DNA from: Eudromia elegans
Taxonomy: Eukaryota; Chordata; Aves; Tinamiformes; Tinamidae
Length of the DNA stretch: 64,000 nucleotides
Assembly: GCA_003342815.1 (NCBI GenBank)
Contig: PTEX01000003.1
Span: 756,338-820,337, forward strand
Reading direction: 5' to 3'
Shown here: positions 1-13,410 of the stretch, one piece after another
How the letters are laid out: each line of letters begins with the position of its first letter
How positions within the stretch are numbered: the first letter of the stretch is position 1
Translations under genes and position numbers: made by a program
The notes under the pieces: generated by a model
The model's input: only the letters and a program-made list of their open reading frames with translations
Told to the model about the DNA's origin: nothing
Databases searched by the model: none

Positions 1-683
1 GCTAAACACGACCCTAAACACAACCGTTTATTTGACAAAGATGGACTACATTTTCACATAAAAGTCTTTTTTTTTTCTACATGCAAGTAGAAAGGGAAGA
101 AACACACACCCACCAGTGACTGCCCATACGAAGCTTCAGGCCCACAAATGGAGTCCACACTCTGAAAACTTCAGCCACTACGGCTAACAAAAACCCTATC
201 TGCTGCTCTTCTGCAAATAGCATGGTAGACTAGATTATAATATCTTTAGAGAAGCTAAAATAGCATTCAGAAGAGAGATTTATAGTGCTATATTCATCTT
301 TTCTAACAGAATCATAAAACTTATAGTAGAGCGGGCACAGAATCCATTGCAATCAAATCACTAAAGAAGGCAGTAGGAAAGAGAGCTTGCCTGATTTTAC
401 TGGGAACAGAGAAGGTGGACTTCATCCAAAGACTGATTCTTTTATATTGCTGTTGGAATTTTTCTGTTGCCCCTTTTTTTTTTAAGCCTTTGTGTTTCAA
501 ATAATCTCCATTCTACGCCTTCCCACACCATTACTAAGAAAACTGAAAAATTAAAAGCTGCATCGATTGTCTTATTGTATATGTGACTGTATATAAATAG
601 GCCATACTATACATTTCTCTCCAAGTAACAATTTCACTGTCTGCATTGCCTGTTTTGTCTGTATAATCACCCAAAGAAAGTGG
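1..683. other. Intron, no feature seen
   Basis: AT-rich mixed sequence with short T-runs near 68-77 and 473-483. I see no gene, RNA or mobile element. Confidence 0.6.
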
Positions 684-1150
684 ATGCATTTGTTGCAAGG
701 AAAGCCGCCTTCATTTTCATTTCCCCCATGTATATTATGTCCATCTTCTGATAACTCCTCACTTCTGGGTGCACAGTGCTTAAATTGTCATTTCAAATGT
801 GCTAACGTGCCAAGCAAATTCCCACCCCGAACGTGTGTCAAGAGGGAAGGGGAAGTTCAGGCAGAGTGTCAGAGCTGCTCTGGGTGCAGGATCAGGGTGT
901 TATTTTAAGGTCACCAATCTGTGCAGGCTGCCTGTACAGAGAAAGTGGGTCAATTAGGTAATTGTGTAACTTACACAAACACGACGAGCTCCATCAACAG
1001 TTACTGTTACACAGGATGGCTAGGACTGAAAAAATACAGCACGCAAGAAGCACTAATTTAAAAGAAATAGCTCACACATTTCCGTCTGCAGACTGTGTGA
1101 TCTTCTTACCGAATTCTTTGTCAAAGAACAAAGTAATCAAATTTTAAAGT
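684..1150. promoter_or_regulatory. Candidate intronic regulatory element
   Basis: This stretch is less AT-rich and less repetitive than its surroundings and carries dense transcription-factor-like motifs: AAGGTCACC (nuclear-receptor half-site) near 908-916, AATTAGGTAATT near 952-963, and a palindrome TTGTGTAA-C-TTACACAA at 962-978. Frames of 74 and 61 codons are open but resemble no protein. The call rests on texture alone, with no alignment. Confidence 0.3.
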
Positions 1151-4119
1151 TTTTACTACAATAACCTTGGATCCCCTAGGGAATATTCAGTGAAATATGA
1201 GAGAGGTTTTAATACCTGGAAGCACAGCTGCATTATGGTAAGGTCAATTTAGGAGCACTATTGAGACTCTAGGCCATAATGACTCCATATGGAGCCGGAT
1301 AGTAGCTAAGGTAATAAACTTTCACAGTGTGATTTCTTTGCTCAGTGCAATACTAGCATAATTCGGCAGTTACTCATCTTTCATTCAATGGAGAGGGATT
1401 TTTTCCCCCTTTTTTTAAGAGCTACCATGTGCTCATTCTGTCTCCCGCATCACAGAAGGTTTACAATTCCAAAGAAAACATTAACTGAATTCAAAATGAA
1501 AAACCCTAAATTTTCTGTGTCTGAATACTGCAGAAAAGGAAATTTCCTCAGTCCTTGACCCCTACACAAAGATGCTTCCATTTGTCTTAGAAACTAGTGT
1601 TAAAGAGATATTGGCCTTAGCTTCCACAGTAATAAGACACTAAATGCATTTGAGGACAGAGAAATAAGAAAGTGGGGACAGCTGCGGACAGCAGATTTGG
1701 GACATTGGTATCATGTATGTAACAAATCTTTATTAATAAGTACATTAAATCCCATATTTTTCATTTATAACCACTGCATAATTTCCTGTTAACACTTCAT
1801 GTAAATTCCAGATAAGGTAATAATTTTTTTTCAGAATTCTATTTCTGTTTCATTATATGTTCTATACTCTGCCCCACAGGTCAGTCGCATGATTGAAGTT
1901 TTATGCCTCATTAAAATTCCACTAGTTAAAACATGGAGACAGAATTTGGGTAATTCCCTTCTCCACAACTACAATTAACCATTCCACCGGATTCTTGTAT
2001 TACTGCAATCCAAGTTTAAAAATTACCGTATGGCGAGATGGTCAAGGGGTCTAAATGTCCTAAACATAAGGCTCTTATCTTTCTTTGCTCCAATGGCTGA
2101 AAAACCCTGCACCACCACCTCCCAGTTCAGTATTTCTAGCTAGCAGCTGCTATCAGAAACCTAAATAACAAAAATATGCAAACTTGCACACTAATTCCCT
2201 TTGGAGATAGATCTTGGCTGCAGCCCTGTCATAAATCAGAGAATTTCGATATGAAATGAGGCAAGCAGCTCTAATCATTTCTGCATTTCAAATTGGATCA
2301 CTGGCTCAATCACTGGGCTTTTTTAAACTGCTTGCCTAAGAGCAAATGTGAGGCGGGAGATAATTCTGAAGAAATCTCTTCTTTTGTGGCCGTAGAACTC
2401 TTTTAACTGTTTCAAGACTGAAGGCCACATTTCAGTGATAATAACATATATCTGCTGTGAGAGATATGGATCCTTAAAGACATCTTCCTTCTCTTTCAAC
2501 TCATAGAATTCCATCAATATCTGCATATATTATATATATTAATATATGTGCATGTGCATATGGTGTTTGTGTGCATAAAAAGAGAGGGAGAGAAAAGAAG
2601 AGAGAAACATCTGACATGAAGCCTCAGTATATTTCCCTTTAGATTTTTTCCTTCTTGCCTGACTCAGTGTGGGTTTCAATTGCTGCAACTACTACCTAGT
2701 TAACTTTTCACATATACACACAGGCACTTTGGAAATTTATTTATTTAAAGATGAAAACAAAACCGGAAAGAAAAAAGCAGGAAATTTCAGCTAGAGCTTA
2801 TCAGCCTCAGGAATGCAGTAACCCTCACATACTCAGAGTTTTATTCAGAAAAAAAAAAGCCAAACGTATAAACCCAAGGTAAACAAAGATCTTCAGTAAT
2901 CGTATGTGACATTCAAGGCCTGCTCCTTACCCACCAAAGACAAGTCCTGAAAATCTCCTTTATTATACCATTGATTTTCTATTTTCATGCCTTATCTAAG
3001 CTCAGGAAACAATGCATCACAAAAAAATTAGCCTTGAAGTCAATTACTGTGTAAACAGCATCCTCTTGACCCTCTATTTTTATGCTCAGAGTATCCCCTT
3101 TCTTTCACCCAAATGATACTAGAGGCTGGTTGCAGTTTCAGTGTCCTCACTGCAGTGCTTTGAAATTGAATTTAACTCTATTATCAGCAGCCTTTTGTAA
3201 TCTCATGTAAGCCTAATAGAGATCAGATGGAATTTTACAGCTAAGCTCCCTGCATTTTGAGGACTAATTTCAAATGTTTATCAATTTTTTGTTTTAGTTA
3301 AAAAAAATTCACCTTATCTTTTATTTTTGTTCCTTATTTTCAGTCTCTCATGCCTCATACTCTTTTCCTTCTGGGAGCTGTATTTTCCCTTTGGATATAC
3401 AATTTTCTGGTCCCTTCCTCTACATTTCTTTCCTGTGATATAATTTAGTACACTGTTTGATTCGACACTGATACAGATTTCCAATGATTTTAGTATCACT
3501 ATACAATATTAGTGCTGCAGCCATAAAACTAGCCACCCGGTTTCTGCTTTTCTCCTGAAACTTTGCAAGTGCACTGTTAGGCTGAGCACCCCCAAACTCT
3601 GCAGCCCTTACCACACTTGTTCTATAAAGGTGTAGAAATATACATATACATATAAATATGTATAAAATGCATTTTTTTTCAGACACTTTGACAGCTGTAA
3701 AGGCCATACTGTCAAAGTTCTCCTATTCTCTTGCCTCAGGCACGTAAAATGGGAATCTGAAAGGACTGCCAGAGATCATGCTGAGGACGCCAGTTCTCTA
3801 GTGTATTGTTTCAGCATCTCGTGGCACTTACTAGTAAAATTCGGCACCATCAACACTGTGGAGTTCAAAGGATGCTACAGCATCTTCAACCTGGGCTGCT
3901 GCTTCTTGCTAACAGATTTAGCCCGTTTGAATACGTATCCTAATGCCTTGACCCATTGCCTGCAAAATGTTTGGAAGAAGGTTAAATCCAGATGTGATTC
4001 AAGACTTCTATAAATCCTGCTACATTATATACATTATCTAGCGCTGTTCTGTACACCCTTCAGGACCAGGTTGTACAGCAGCAAATCTAAAAAAGCAGCT
4101 CAGTGACACCAACCACCAG
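1151..4119. other. Intron; one protein-like open frame, otherwise unremarkable
   Basis: Mostly AT-rich. A minus-strand frame at 2323-2526 (67 codons from an ATG) has a balanced, helix-like composition, but its possible acceptor (ATATGCAG) lacks a nearby pyrimidine tract. Around 2010-2045 a short run resembles a tRNA A box but has no B box. 3801-4013 is conserved-element-like in texture. No gene is called. Confidence 0.5.
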
Positions 4120-4430
4120 ACGGGCGCTACACTTTTACTATTCTCTTCAAAACAACACGTTCAATGTTAATACGTGAAGCCTCATGGGGTCTTGTCCGTT
4201 AAGTTTGAGGATTTGAATCTCATGAATGCGGAATCCGCATTGTTCTCCGCGGAGGTCACTCTGCCGTGCATGTCGGAACAAGCGGCCCGCTGCAGCAGCT
4301 TACACGTGTACAAGAATTGTCAGGCTAATTTTGAGCTCACCTCTGTTTCCTCCATGGCTCGGGGCACGCAATCTGAAATCCTCGTGGTTCAGCACGGAGT
4401 TAAAGCCACAAAATTGAAGCTATTTTAGCA
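4120..4430. promoter_or_regulatory. CpG-enriched patch with three clustered palindromes
   Basis: Within 86 bases lie AATGCGGA-A-TCCGCATT (4225-4241), CTCCGCGGAG (4245-4254) and TACACGTGTA (4301-4310, containing the E-box CACGTG). CpG dinucleotides are frequent here and rare in the flanks. A plus-strand frame of 84 codons is open across the patch but is not recognised. The most likely reading is a regulatory element in the intron; a small unrecognised exon cannot be excluded. Confidence 0.4.
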
Positions 4431-7400
4431 ACAGAATGGTTGGTGTCACTTCTCTAACTCATCAAACCACCACTGGAATACCTACAGCAACCTTGCATTA
4501 CTCCACTAATCCCTCCGGCATTTTTATGCTGGAAAAGGACCCAAACCTCAAACAGCAGTCCACATTATAAGAGAGCAAGCCCCTTTCAAGTCTGAGATTA
4601 TTCTCCAAAGTACAACATGCATCATGATTTAAGTGATTTAGTATCTGCCAGCAAAAGTTCGATTGCACGATCATTAGTCTTTTAATGTATGGTATCATAC
4701 CTTCCCCTAACTTGTCCTTGGTATAAAAATCCCCGATGATTAATATTACATTTCTGCCAAAAAGAATGCACAATCCAAACAGTTCACTATGAAGTTTTAA
4801 TTTTAGGTTAATTTTCTGATAGTGCCTATCTCATCTTTGCTTACATGTAAAGTCGATATCCACTGAAAAATTCTAAATTCAATTATAAATTCATAAGAAA
4901 ATGTTTAAACATGACCTCAAGCTGCTTCTCTAGAAAACTATATGGAGGTAGATTTTAACAGTTTATGAAAAACATCTGTTTTAATACAGATGTTTCTTAT
5001 AAGTGTTGGCCATAACACAGAAGCAGACAGGTGCACAGAGCGGTAGGATGCTACCAAGTTCCACCTTTTCTTTCTCCATAGGCTCATCATATTTCTTATT
5101 TGTTACCCTGTCGCTTCTGTTTTTCTTGTCGGCATAGCAGAGCTGAATACCCTTTTTGGGTGCACACTAGCCTCTCAATTATTAAAATTCAGTATGATGA
5201 TATTAAATACTAATATTTCTAATACAATGAAGCACTTCAGTCTTTATAAGCCTTAAAAAAACCAAACAAACAAAAAAAGCAAAAAACCTGATATCATAAT
5301 AATAGAGGACTTTTAATAAAAAACAGATCTGCATGGTATGGCACAGAAACAGCCTCTTTCCTACACAGCCCCCTCGGACCTTGAAGGAAAGGGGCTACTT
5401 AGGACCCTAAGTCAGGTTAGGACTTTCCCCTCAATGGAGGGGGGACATCAGTCTTTAATAGCTCTTTTCTCTTCTCTTTCTGCATTTTATCTGCTAATGG
5501 GGGAATTCATAGTACTGAAAGAGGTCACAGAAATGCAAGGCACACTTACAAACTAAGACGACCCTCACACCTGCTTTCACTGAGAAACTGCTATGCAGAG
5601 ATGAACTGCCTTGAAAAAGATTCACATTTCACCTTATTCCTCTGTCTTAAACTTCCACCTCTCTATCTTAAGAGAAAAATATAAATATTCTAGCCATAAA
5701 TACAGCTATAGCTATAGCACTTGCTGAAATGCATGCTAATGGATAACTAACTTTTAAACATCTAACATAGTGTTTATGAAGAAATTTCTCTAATGCAATG
5801 TGGAGAATGTAATGAATATATATATATATATATCACTATTATGTTGGTGGTACCCCTCCTTCTATTCTTGTTCCATAATATTTACAGCACACACAATTTT
5901 CTAAGAGAAGCTCTTTGTGGGCTTCAGCTTCCAGGAGTCTTTTCTTGCTACAATGTGAAAGTGCTGGTAAAACAAAAATATTTCAAGATTTTTTTTTATT
6001 AATTTATGAAATAATGTGATCATTTTCTAAAATAACAGTTACTAGGAAAGCATAAAGAGGGTAAGGATTGAAAATTGTGTCTGACATAGGAGGTAAAGTC
6101 AGGTACTACCTCTGGCATTAGGTATTACAGAGGGCAGGCAGTCTGCAGAGGAAGAATTTCATTGCTCTAAAAGCCTTAAATTCCAAACTTTCTTCTCTTT
6201 TTCTTTACTTTTAAGACTGAAAAATTAAATGCAAACAAAACTATGAAAAATACAAGGAATTAATAAAAAGTCAAATATACTGAAAATCAGGATTCATACA
6301 ATGTAAGCATATCATAGGAAAGTTACCTTAACAATGTTTTATTTGTTTTATACAATATTATACTATCACCTTGTGACTACATAACACTATTCCAACCCCT
6401 AAATACAGCACTAATGTATTTACAGCCTTAATCTGCACAAGCCTAAACATTCGTATGTGCAATTATACATAATTAACATTGAATGATGTTTAACTTATTC
6501 ACTGTTGTTCTTAGAAAGGCTTAGAAGAATCCATATCTCTAGAAATAAATATCACAAATATCACTGTCGTTGGGGGTTTTTTTCCTACATATTTTGCTTA
6601 AAATTTAAAACAGAAGTGAAAGTTCTCTGTATTAACTGGAACTATCGGAAGACATATAAGCAATGCTGAGTGCTCTTGGAGTTGAGTTTGCCTAGATCAC
6701 AAAGTTCATAATGTTCCTTATGATCTTCTAGCCTCCTCTCCTGGACACCAGAGGCCACTAAACCTGTGCCTTGGTCAGTGAGACTAAAGGACCCATCTAG
6801 ATTTTTCTCCTGCATTTTGTTTTTTAAGCATTTTGGTCAAGGTACTACTTAACCACAGCTTGAAAAGCAGTACTGGGCTTCCCGTTTGAATTTTTAAGTC
6901 ATTGTTTTGTTCTCCAAGGCGTTTGCAGCTCCTATACTTCATCCTGAAGGAACATTTATGACAATACACAGTGGGAGAGGCAGTCCAGCACCCACCAACA
7001 GAAAGAGGATTAGTCATTCTGGACTCCACCTTTCTGCACTCCTGTCCTGTTTCCATCTGTTCAGAATTGCTACTGGGGTACAATTAACTCAGATTTCTGT
7101 TCACCATAGACACAACAGCTATGATTTAACTTATTAAAATGGCCGACACTTTCACTTTCAAGCAAACCAAAAGCCATCACAATGTTACCTACAAATTCCT
7201 AGATCACCATAAATGATGAGATGATATCTCTGTCTCAAGGACTTAAACAATATAAAATTTCCTAGCACACTGCTAAGTTAGCCTGTGACAACAGGATACT
7301 CACTTGTCGACATGAAAAATACCTAATGGATGATCCAAATGCAAAGGAATGAGTGCTCCATTCAAATCAAGATTATTAAAAAATATAATCAAAAAAGCTG

Positions 7401-8733
7401 TAAAATATGATTCCAGCATCAATATTTCTGTGAAGCCTGAAACAACATCTTTAGGTATTCCTGCAGTATCACTGACACAGCCCAAAATGTAGCTAAATGA
7501 TACAATCTCTTGCACTAAGGAGATTCAATTAAAATGAGGACCTTCCTCCTAGTTCACTCCAGAGGTGACGTATCTCTTTTAATGTGCTCCTTTCAATGGT
7601 GAGAAAGAGAAGACTACTGTATGATTAAAGAAAAAAAGATTTTTTTCTCATCCTGCTTGCTTTCTCTGCTTCATTTTACATAGGAATCTTTTCTCTTCAC
7701 AATTCAGTGCAATTTAAGTATGCTTGTGTAAACATGGATTATACCACATCAGAAACTAAGTTAGCTATCTCAAGAGAATTTGTATCTCTGCTGTGTGTAA
7801 GTAAGCAGATTAATTCCTAGATCAGGCATTACCTAATGCATTTTCAATTCAATTTCTTCTTTTCTTTCTGCACACAAGATCAGGGAAGTGGGATTATTTT
7901 ATTAATTTAACTAATATTTTGCATGTCTTCCCTGTTATCTTTTTTTTTCCTCCAAAATTTTCTGTTAGCTTCTAGTGCGAGAGACTTAGCATGAGCAAAG
8001 ATATGTAAAGACAAGAGACCTAAGCCCTCAGCACCTTATGGAGAAGTAAATGGGATGGGGAGCGACAAACTTGTCCTCACATTGCACAGTCAGGAATACA
8101 GAATTCTCACCTATTGCAAATACTGATTTACAATGGCACATCCTGCCTGGGGTAAGCTCAGTTATTGCATGATTTTTAGGAGGAGATTATTTATTCATTA
8201 CCATTTACGCTGGGTTTATGGAAAATCTCAGAAACAGTGCATCAGACGGTTTGTTTTTATTACAGTAATACCTGGTAGCAGTGTTTAAAGTAAGGGTCTG
8301 TCAACATACCACAGAAGCATAGCATTTACCATGGAAGATCACTTCCCTCACCCATCAAGCCCACTATCCTGCCTCCGGTAGCACCCACGCCTGGTGTTTG
8401 AGGAGAAGATGGCACCGTAATCCCTGACTAATAATCCACTTGACTAATTGCTGTTAGACCTGGATAGGGGCAGAGGCAAGAGATTCCCTCTTGCTCTCCT
8501 GGTGCACCTGGAGCCCAAAGACAAGCGTTGATTATGTCTATATAACTAGTAGGGTGATAGTGAGAAAAGCATATAGACACTTTAAAAATCAGCCCTACAA
8601 TTAGCCACACCAAGTAATGTACTATTATAAACACAGAATTTCCCACAAAATTACCATCCATTCCTTTCTGCTTAGGATCAGCGCCAAAAGCTACTTCTAT
8701 TTAATATATGCTTAAAAAAAAAGAGAGAAAAAA
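4431..8733. other. Intron, mostly featureless
   Basis: AT-rich. It contains a 10-bp inverted repeat (AAACATCTGT / ACAGATGTTT, 4970-4995), a 14-bp palindrome GCTATAGCTATAGC at 5705-5718 and the AT repeat at 5816. Open frames are short and compete between strands. No gene, RNA or mobile element was recognised. Confidence 0.55.
5816..5833 (+). repeat. (AT)n dinucleotide repeat
   Basis: Nine uninterrupted AT units. Simple sequence with no associated gene. Confidence 0.9.
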
Positions 8734-8804
8734 GGAAGAGGAAGAGGAAGAGGAAGAGGAAGAGGAAGAGGAAGAGGAAGAGGAAGAGGAAGAGGAAGAG
8801 GAAG
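8734..8804 (+). repeat. (GGAAGA)n microsatellite, about 12 units
   Basis: An uninterrupted hexanucleotide array of 71 bases, flanked by A-rich purine sequence. The opposite strand reads as alternating Phe-Leu, which is an artefact and not a protein. The tract is a polypurine mirror repeat, so triplex (H-DNA) formation is possible in principle. Confidence 0.97.
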
Positions 8805-9320
8805 GAAAAAGAAAAAAAGTGTATTGGGTAGAACCTGAAACTAGGGAAGTGCAGGGTCCTGAACCCTGAAGACCATCTCAAAGGCGAGTAAGAATAAGGA
8901 CAGAGAAATCAAGAAAGGAGAAGGAAGCCTGACAGTTGAGACAGTGGGAAGAAGAAATTAAAGAAACTGGGAGGGTAGAATGAAGAAGCAACAAATTTAG
9001 CAACAAGAAGGGAAATTCTGACAGCGAGAGAAAGGTGAGATGAAAAGCTAAGAGGAAAGTGCTAGAAATGGGGAAGAAAAAAAGAAGAGATAGATGTCAA
9101 GATGTCAAGGTGAGGGAAAGAGTTAAAGAAATCCATGCAAATGGAAATGAAGCCACAGGAAAAGGGGAGTTGTATTGTGCACTAAGTAGTAAAATGGAGG
9201 CAATCAAAACCACTGGAGAGTTTTACCTCTTCTACAATGTTCAGTACCAAAACATCTCCTACATAAGACACTGCAGTCCTGCGTTATCAGGTCCTCTGGC
9301 AGAAATACTCAGAAATTAAC
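8805..9320 (+). other. Long purine-biased tract next to the hexamer array
   Basis: The plus strand is strongly enriched in A and G to about 9180, with many AAGAAG, GGGAAG and AGAGGAAAG runs, then returns to mixed sequence. It includes a short duplication (AGATGTCA / AGATGTCA, near 9091-9107). I see no recognisable gene. The tract probably grew from the same purine simple sequence and has since diverged. Confidence 0.6.
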
Positions 9321-12300
9321 AATGTGAATAGGATGTCAAATATGAAGATCTCCATGACTATATGAACCAGCAGAATATGTTTATTAAACACCCAAAATGC
9401 CAATTAAAAAAAAGAACAAAATATGTAATTTGGGGAAAAAATATCAATGATTTGAGTTGATGAAGACCCCAAGTTATCTGGAAAGCATGTTTTTCACCTG
9501 AATTAAGGAGAGCAAGGACATTTGTACCCTTTGAACCATGCACTATAGATAGTAGTTCTTCTGCATTCTAGTTTTCCTTCACCCAAACCAGGAATCATCC
9601 TTAACCAGTACCTGCACAAATACAGCTATAATCTGTTGTGCAAGCCATGATCTAAAGGCTGCTTCCTATATAAAGCTCCTACCTCCTCCTGCCACACACA
9701 TACACAAAGGAAAATAGGGTGTTCTTTTTTTTCTAAAATATGAGAATTTTTTTTGTATGACATTTGTGAAATTAGTTATTTTAGTTGTCACCCCTTTCAG
9801 AAAATGATGTTCATATCTAAAGTTAAAATTAATACAAATGACTGAAGAGGCACAGCCCCATTACAAAGGATTTATACACAAACCCTCTTATCAATACCAA
9901 CCTCCTAGTTCTTAGACTCCTAAAGACAGAAATATGGAGCTACAAATAACATTCATTTCCCAATTACTATGTCAACCAGCTCTTTTTATTATAGGCTGTA
10001 TTTGCATTTGACTGACTGGCCTATTGGAAGCATAGTGCTGCTAGACCTTCATCAAGCATTTTCTCTTTTCAAAGACATAATCCAGACCATGTTCACCAGT
10101 GTGCTATCAATTGGTTTCATCATGCCTTTACATGAAAAGGGATCCCTCTCTTTACCAGCCTGGATTTTTTAAAAAATACCTTTATTTTACAATTTTAACC
10201 CACTAGTTACAAAATTACGGGAATGCACTGAAGAATAGCAGCTGACTGGACCTCTACAAGAGTCTACTTATTTTTGTCTTTCATTTTTATTTTTTCAACA
10301 CGTTCAAAGGAGAACTGCATTGTATTTAGATTTTCTTTAAAATTAATATCTGCATAAAATATTCACTGAAGTTTAGTCATTCTTTTTATCACCAAGTGTT
10401 TGCAAACAGACTGATTCCTACAAGCTTTCTTTTTATTCACAATTTTTACTTTTTTTTTTTTTTATCTCATAGGTCACTAATGTACAATACTTTGAGTGCC
10501 TGCTAATCACTTTGAGGGATAATCTTGCAACACAGGCACTGGTCTAACCTGTAGGGAATCCGAGATGTTCAGAGTGCTGTCAAGCAGCTCCATTAATCTT
10601 TGTGTGATGGTGATCTTTTGATGGTGATCAAATGGTGATCAAATTGTACACTTTCTCCCATTCTTTGCTTGTGTTCATTCCTTGGTCTGTAAATTCTTTC
10701 AGGCAAACACTTCCTATTATTGTACTTAATTCCAATGTTACAATAACAGCAGAAAGATCATCTGTTTTACGATACTTTATATGCTAGCTTGGATAACAAA
10801 AGCTCCTTGGGAAAGAGGAGTAAATAGATAAAGTCAAATCAAGTTAATTCTTGGAATTCCAACAGATATTCACAAACACTATTCTACATTATTTTTCCAG
10901 ATATGCATTTCTTTAATCTTCCCTTATTGTTTTTCAAGTAAAGTGGTTCACACCCAGTGCAAAAGGTCTTAAACATAACGTATGTAGCCAAAAATGCTGG
11001 CCCATGAAGAGCAGAAGTGGAATAGTTTGTTACATTAAAGGTAAAAGTACAGCTCCTCACCATTTTTCATTCAGGCAGGAAGAAGGGATAGCAATGGCAG
11101 AACCACCTTATTTCCCCAGATATGTCCAACTATCTGAATGACATTCCTGTTTTATAGATATCTGAGAGTAGGGTAGGAAAATGCAGAGCCCCAGCCCTAC
11201 TCCACAATGTGTCCAAATTTAGACTCACTGTGCTTTCAGGACAGGAGAGAGCCTCCTTTGTTATCCTACCAGAACACTTGGAATATTTTGGCTGGGCATA
11301 CACATGGCATACTTTGGCCAAAAATACAGGAAAAATGCTTTTTAAATAGAAAAGGACAAATGAAAAATTGTTGAAATAAGAAGAATTTGAAACTAGCCCA
11401 TATTTCATAATTAAGAAACAAAGAAAGAAAGAATGAGTATGAGAATTATTCAGAAAATATACATTATTTAAGAAATCAGTATTTAAAGATGACAAGTACA
11501 AAATTCTACTAGCACATTGTTCTTCAGCGATACCAGTGGACAAATTGTGTCATTAATCTGATGAAAACCATATTGTGAAAATGCATAAATGGAAAACCAC
11601 CTATTTTGGCACACAAATTCTCTAACATTTTAATTACAGGTATTTCTATTTTCAGGATCATAAGGGAACACTTTTGGGTTCCCTCTGCAAAAATTAAATA
11701 TTTTTACAAGCATTGGAAAAGTTGACATAAGTGGTCTTTCAAAAATTCCACCCTGCGCAGTGACACAGACATCTGAAATCTTGACATGTTTCAACCAAAC
11801 ATGATTTTTATCTGATTTTTAGAGGAATTAGAGAAATGTTCCCACTCCTGCTAACTGTTGAAACAATGTAAAGAAAAAATATATAAATAAAAAACAAAAT
11901 GAAATCTACATCTTCATTATTTAAATTACACCCAAAAATATTATTTGTTTAAAGAAAAAATACTTTTGTGGGCAAAATACTGTTGAAATGTCCTTATTCG
12001 CATATTAAAGAAAAAGAATTTCATCTATATAAACTAACTTTGATGAGAAACCATTTGAGTTCTTCTTTCACCTTCTTTCACCCACCTACTTTTTATTTTG
12101 CAATTTATTTTTCTGGACTTCATTTTTTGCAAGGCAGCAAAGAAAAACCATCACTGCAGCCCCCTTTCATCCCACAGAAATACCTCCAGAGCACTGTTTT
12201 GACCTCTCCAACCAAAACCTGAAATGTCTTACAAATAACAGCGACCCCATTTCCCAGTGAGCCAGCATTATGGTGCTTTGAGTTTTCTGACTCTTCATCT

Positions 12301-13410
12301 CCCCCAGTAACGGTATACTGCTGGCACTGGCGCCAAGCTTGGCACCCAGAGATTTGTGCTGGCAGCACATGAGCTTCTGGGCTTTTTAAAATAAATTTGG
12401 CATTAATTACTATAAAGGTTCTCTATCAGTGATTTAGATTATATTTTTCTTTATTAGCTGTTGAGCTTCAAAATTCCTGTCTAAATAGACACCTCCAATT
12501 TATTTATATTTTATTCCACTAGATTAATGCATATAGGAAGAATTCCCTGAAAACATCTGCAAAGTCACCGCATTTTTCACTCACTCTCTCTCCAAAGCTC
12601 ACGTCTGCTGCTTTCGTGTGATGTAACTGTTGTTTATTACACTAACCTTAATTATCTCAGTTCTAGCTTTTGCCTCCCACACTCACTTGTCGCCATTGCA
12701 TCCACGCCTGCTCCGAAAGCAGAGCCCCGCGAGCTGGGGCCAGCAGCTGTCCCTGTAATATCAGGTTCAGACGGTCTAGCACAAAGGAGCACCAGTTCCT
12801 GCCCAGAACCTCAACGCGCCGCAGCCGTGCAGATGTTCAATATCATAATAACGATGGTATCTTCCTCACACAGTGACTGCAAGCGAAGCAGCACAGTTCT
12901 CAAAGAGTCCTTGTTTTTACTTCTCACAGCAGCTGAGGCAAGGAACACATTTCCATTACAAGATGAAGCTGTACAATCTCATCCAACAAATGATCTCACT
13001 CTGACCCTCACACTAACTTTGCTATTAAGCAAAAACAGGCACATTTTCAAATATTGATTCCAACTAATGTCTGATCCTAACAGGCATGATCTTATCAGGG
13101 GCCTGCTATAACAGAAGGAGTGTCAGAGTTAAACAGAATAGGTTTAGATACGATCACAATCTTCCTCACCATGATGTGATGCTATCACTGACTGAGTATA
13201 GTATTCAAAGTAATTATCATTAATAGATATTGGCAACAGGAAGAGTGGTCACTGCTGAGATCTAAACAAATTTGTGCATGATGAAATAAAACAAGTTTTA
13301 TCTGAACGGTGGATATGGATATGTTATGTGCCCTAAGAGATTTGCTGCTTTTTTTTTTCTTTAAAATGATGGATATTCAATTAAGAGAGAAATATTGAGT
13401 AGCAACATTG
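9321..13410. other. Intron with a possible conserved element and a small GC patch
   Basis: 9960-10175 has conserved-element texture, with an octamer-like ATTTGCAT and CCAAT-type motifs (CCTATTGG, CAATTGG). The 137-codon minus frame at 11130-11543 is not protein-like. 12690-12840 is a small GC/CpG-richer patch (CCCCGCGAGC, ACGCGCCGC) without a recognised gene. The rest is AT-rich intron. Confidence 0.45.
10607..10640 (+). repeat. Three copies of ATGGTGATC
   Basis: ATGGTGATC occurs at 10607-10615, 10621-10629 and 10632-10640, with spacings of 14 and 11 bases. It is a short imperfect tandem array. Confidence 0.85.

Noticed and set aside
2010-2090. tRNA-Leu-like stretch (TGGCGAGATGGTCAAGG and TAAGGCTC)
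   Set aside because: Resembles an A box and anticodon arm, but there is no B box, no matching acceptor stem and several indels would be needed. At best a chance or ancient remnant.
8678-8881. Minus-strand frame of alternating Phe-Leu
   Set aside because: It is the translation of the GGAAGA microsatellite, not a protein.
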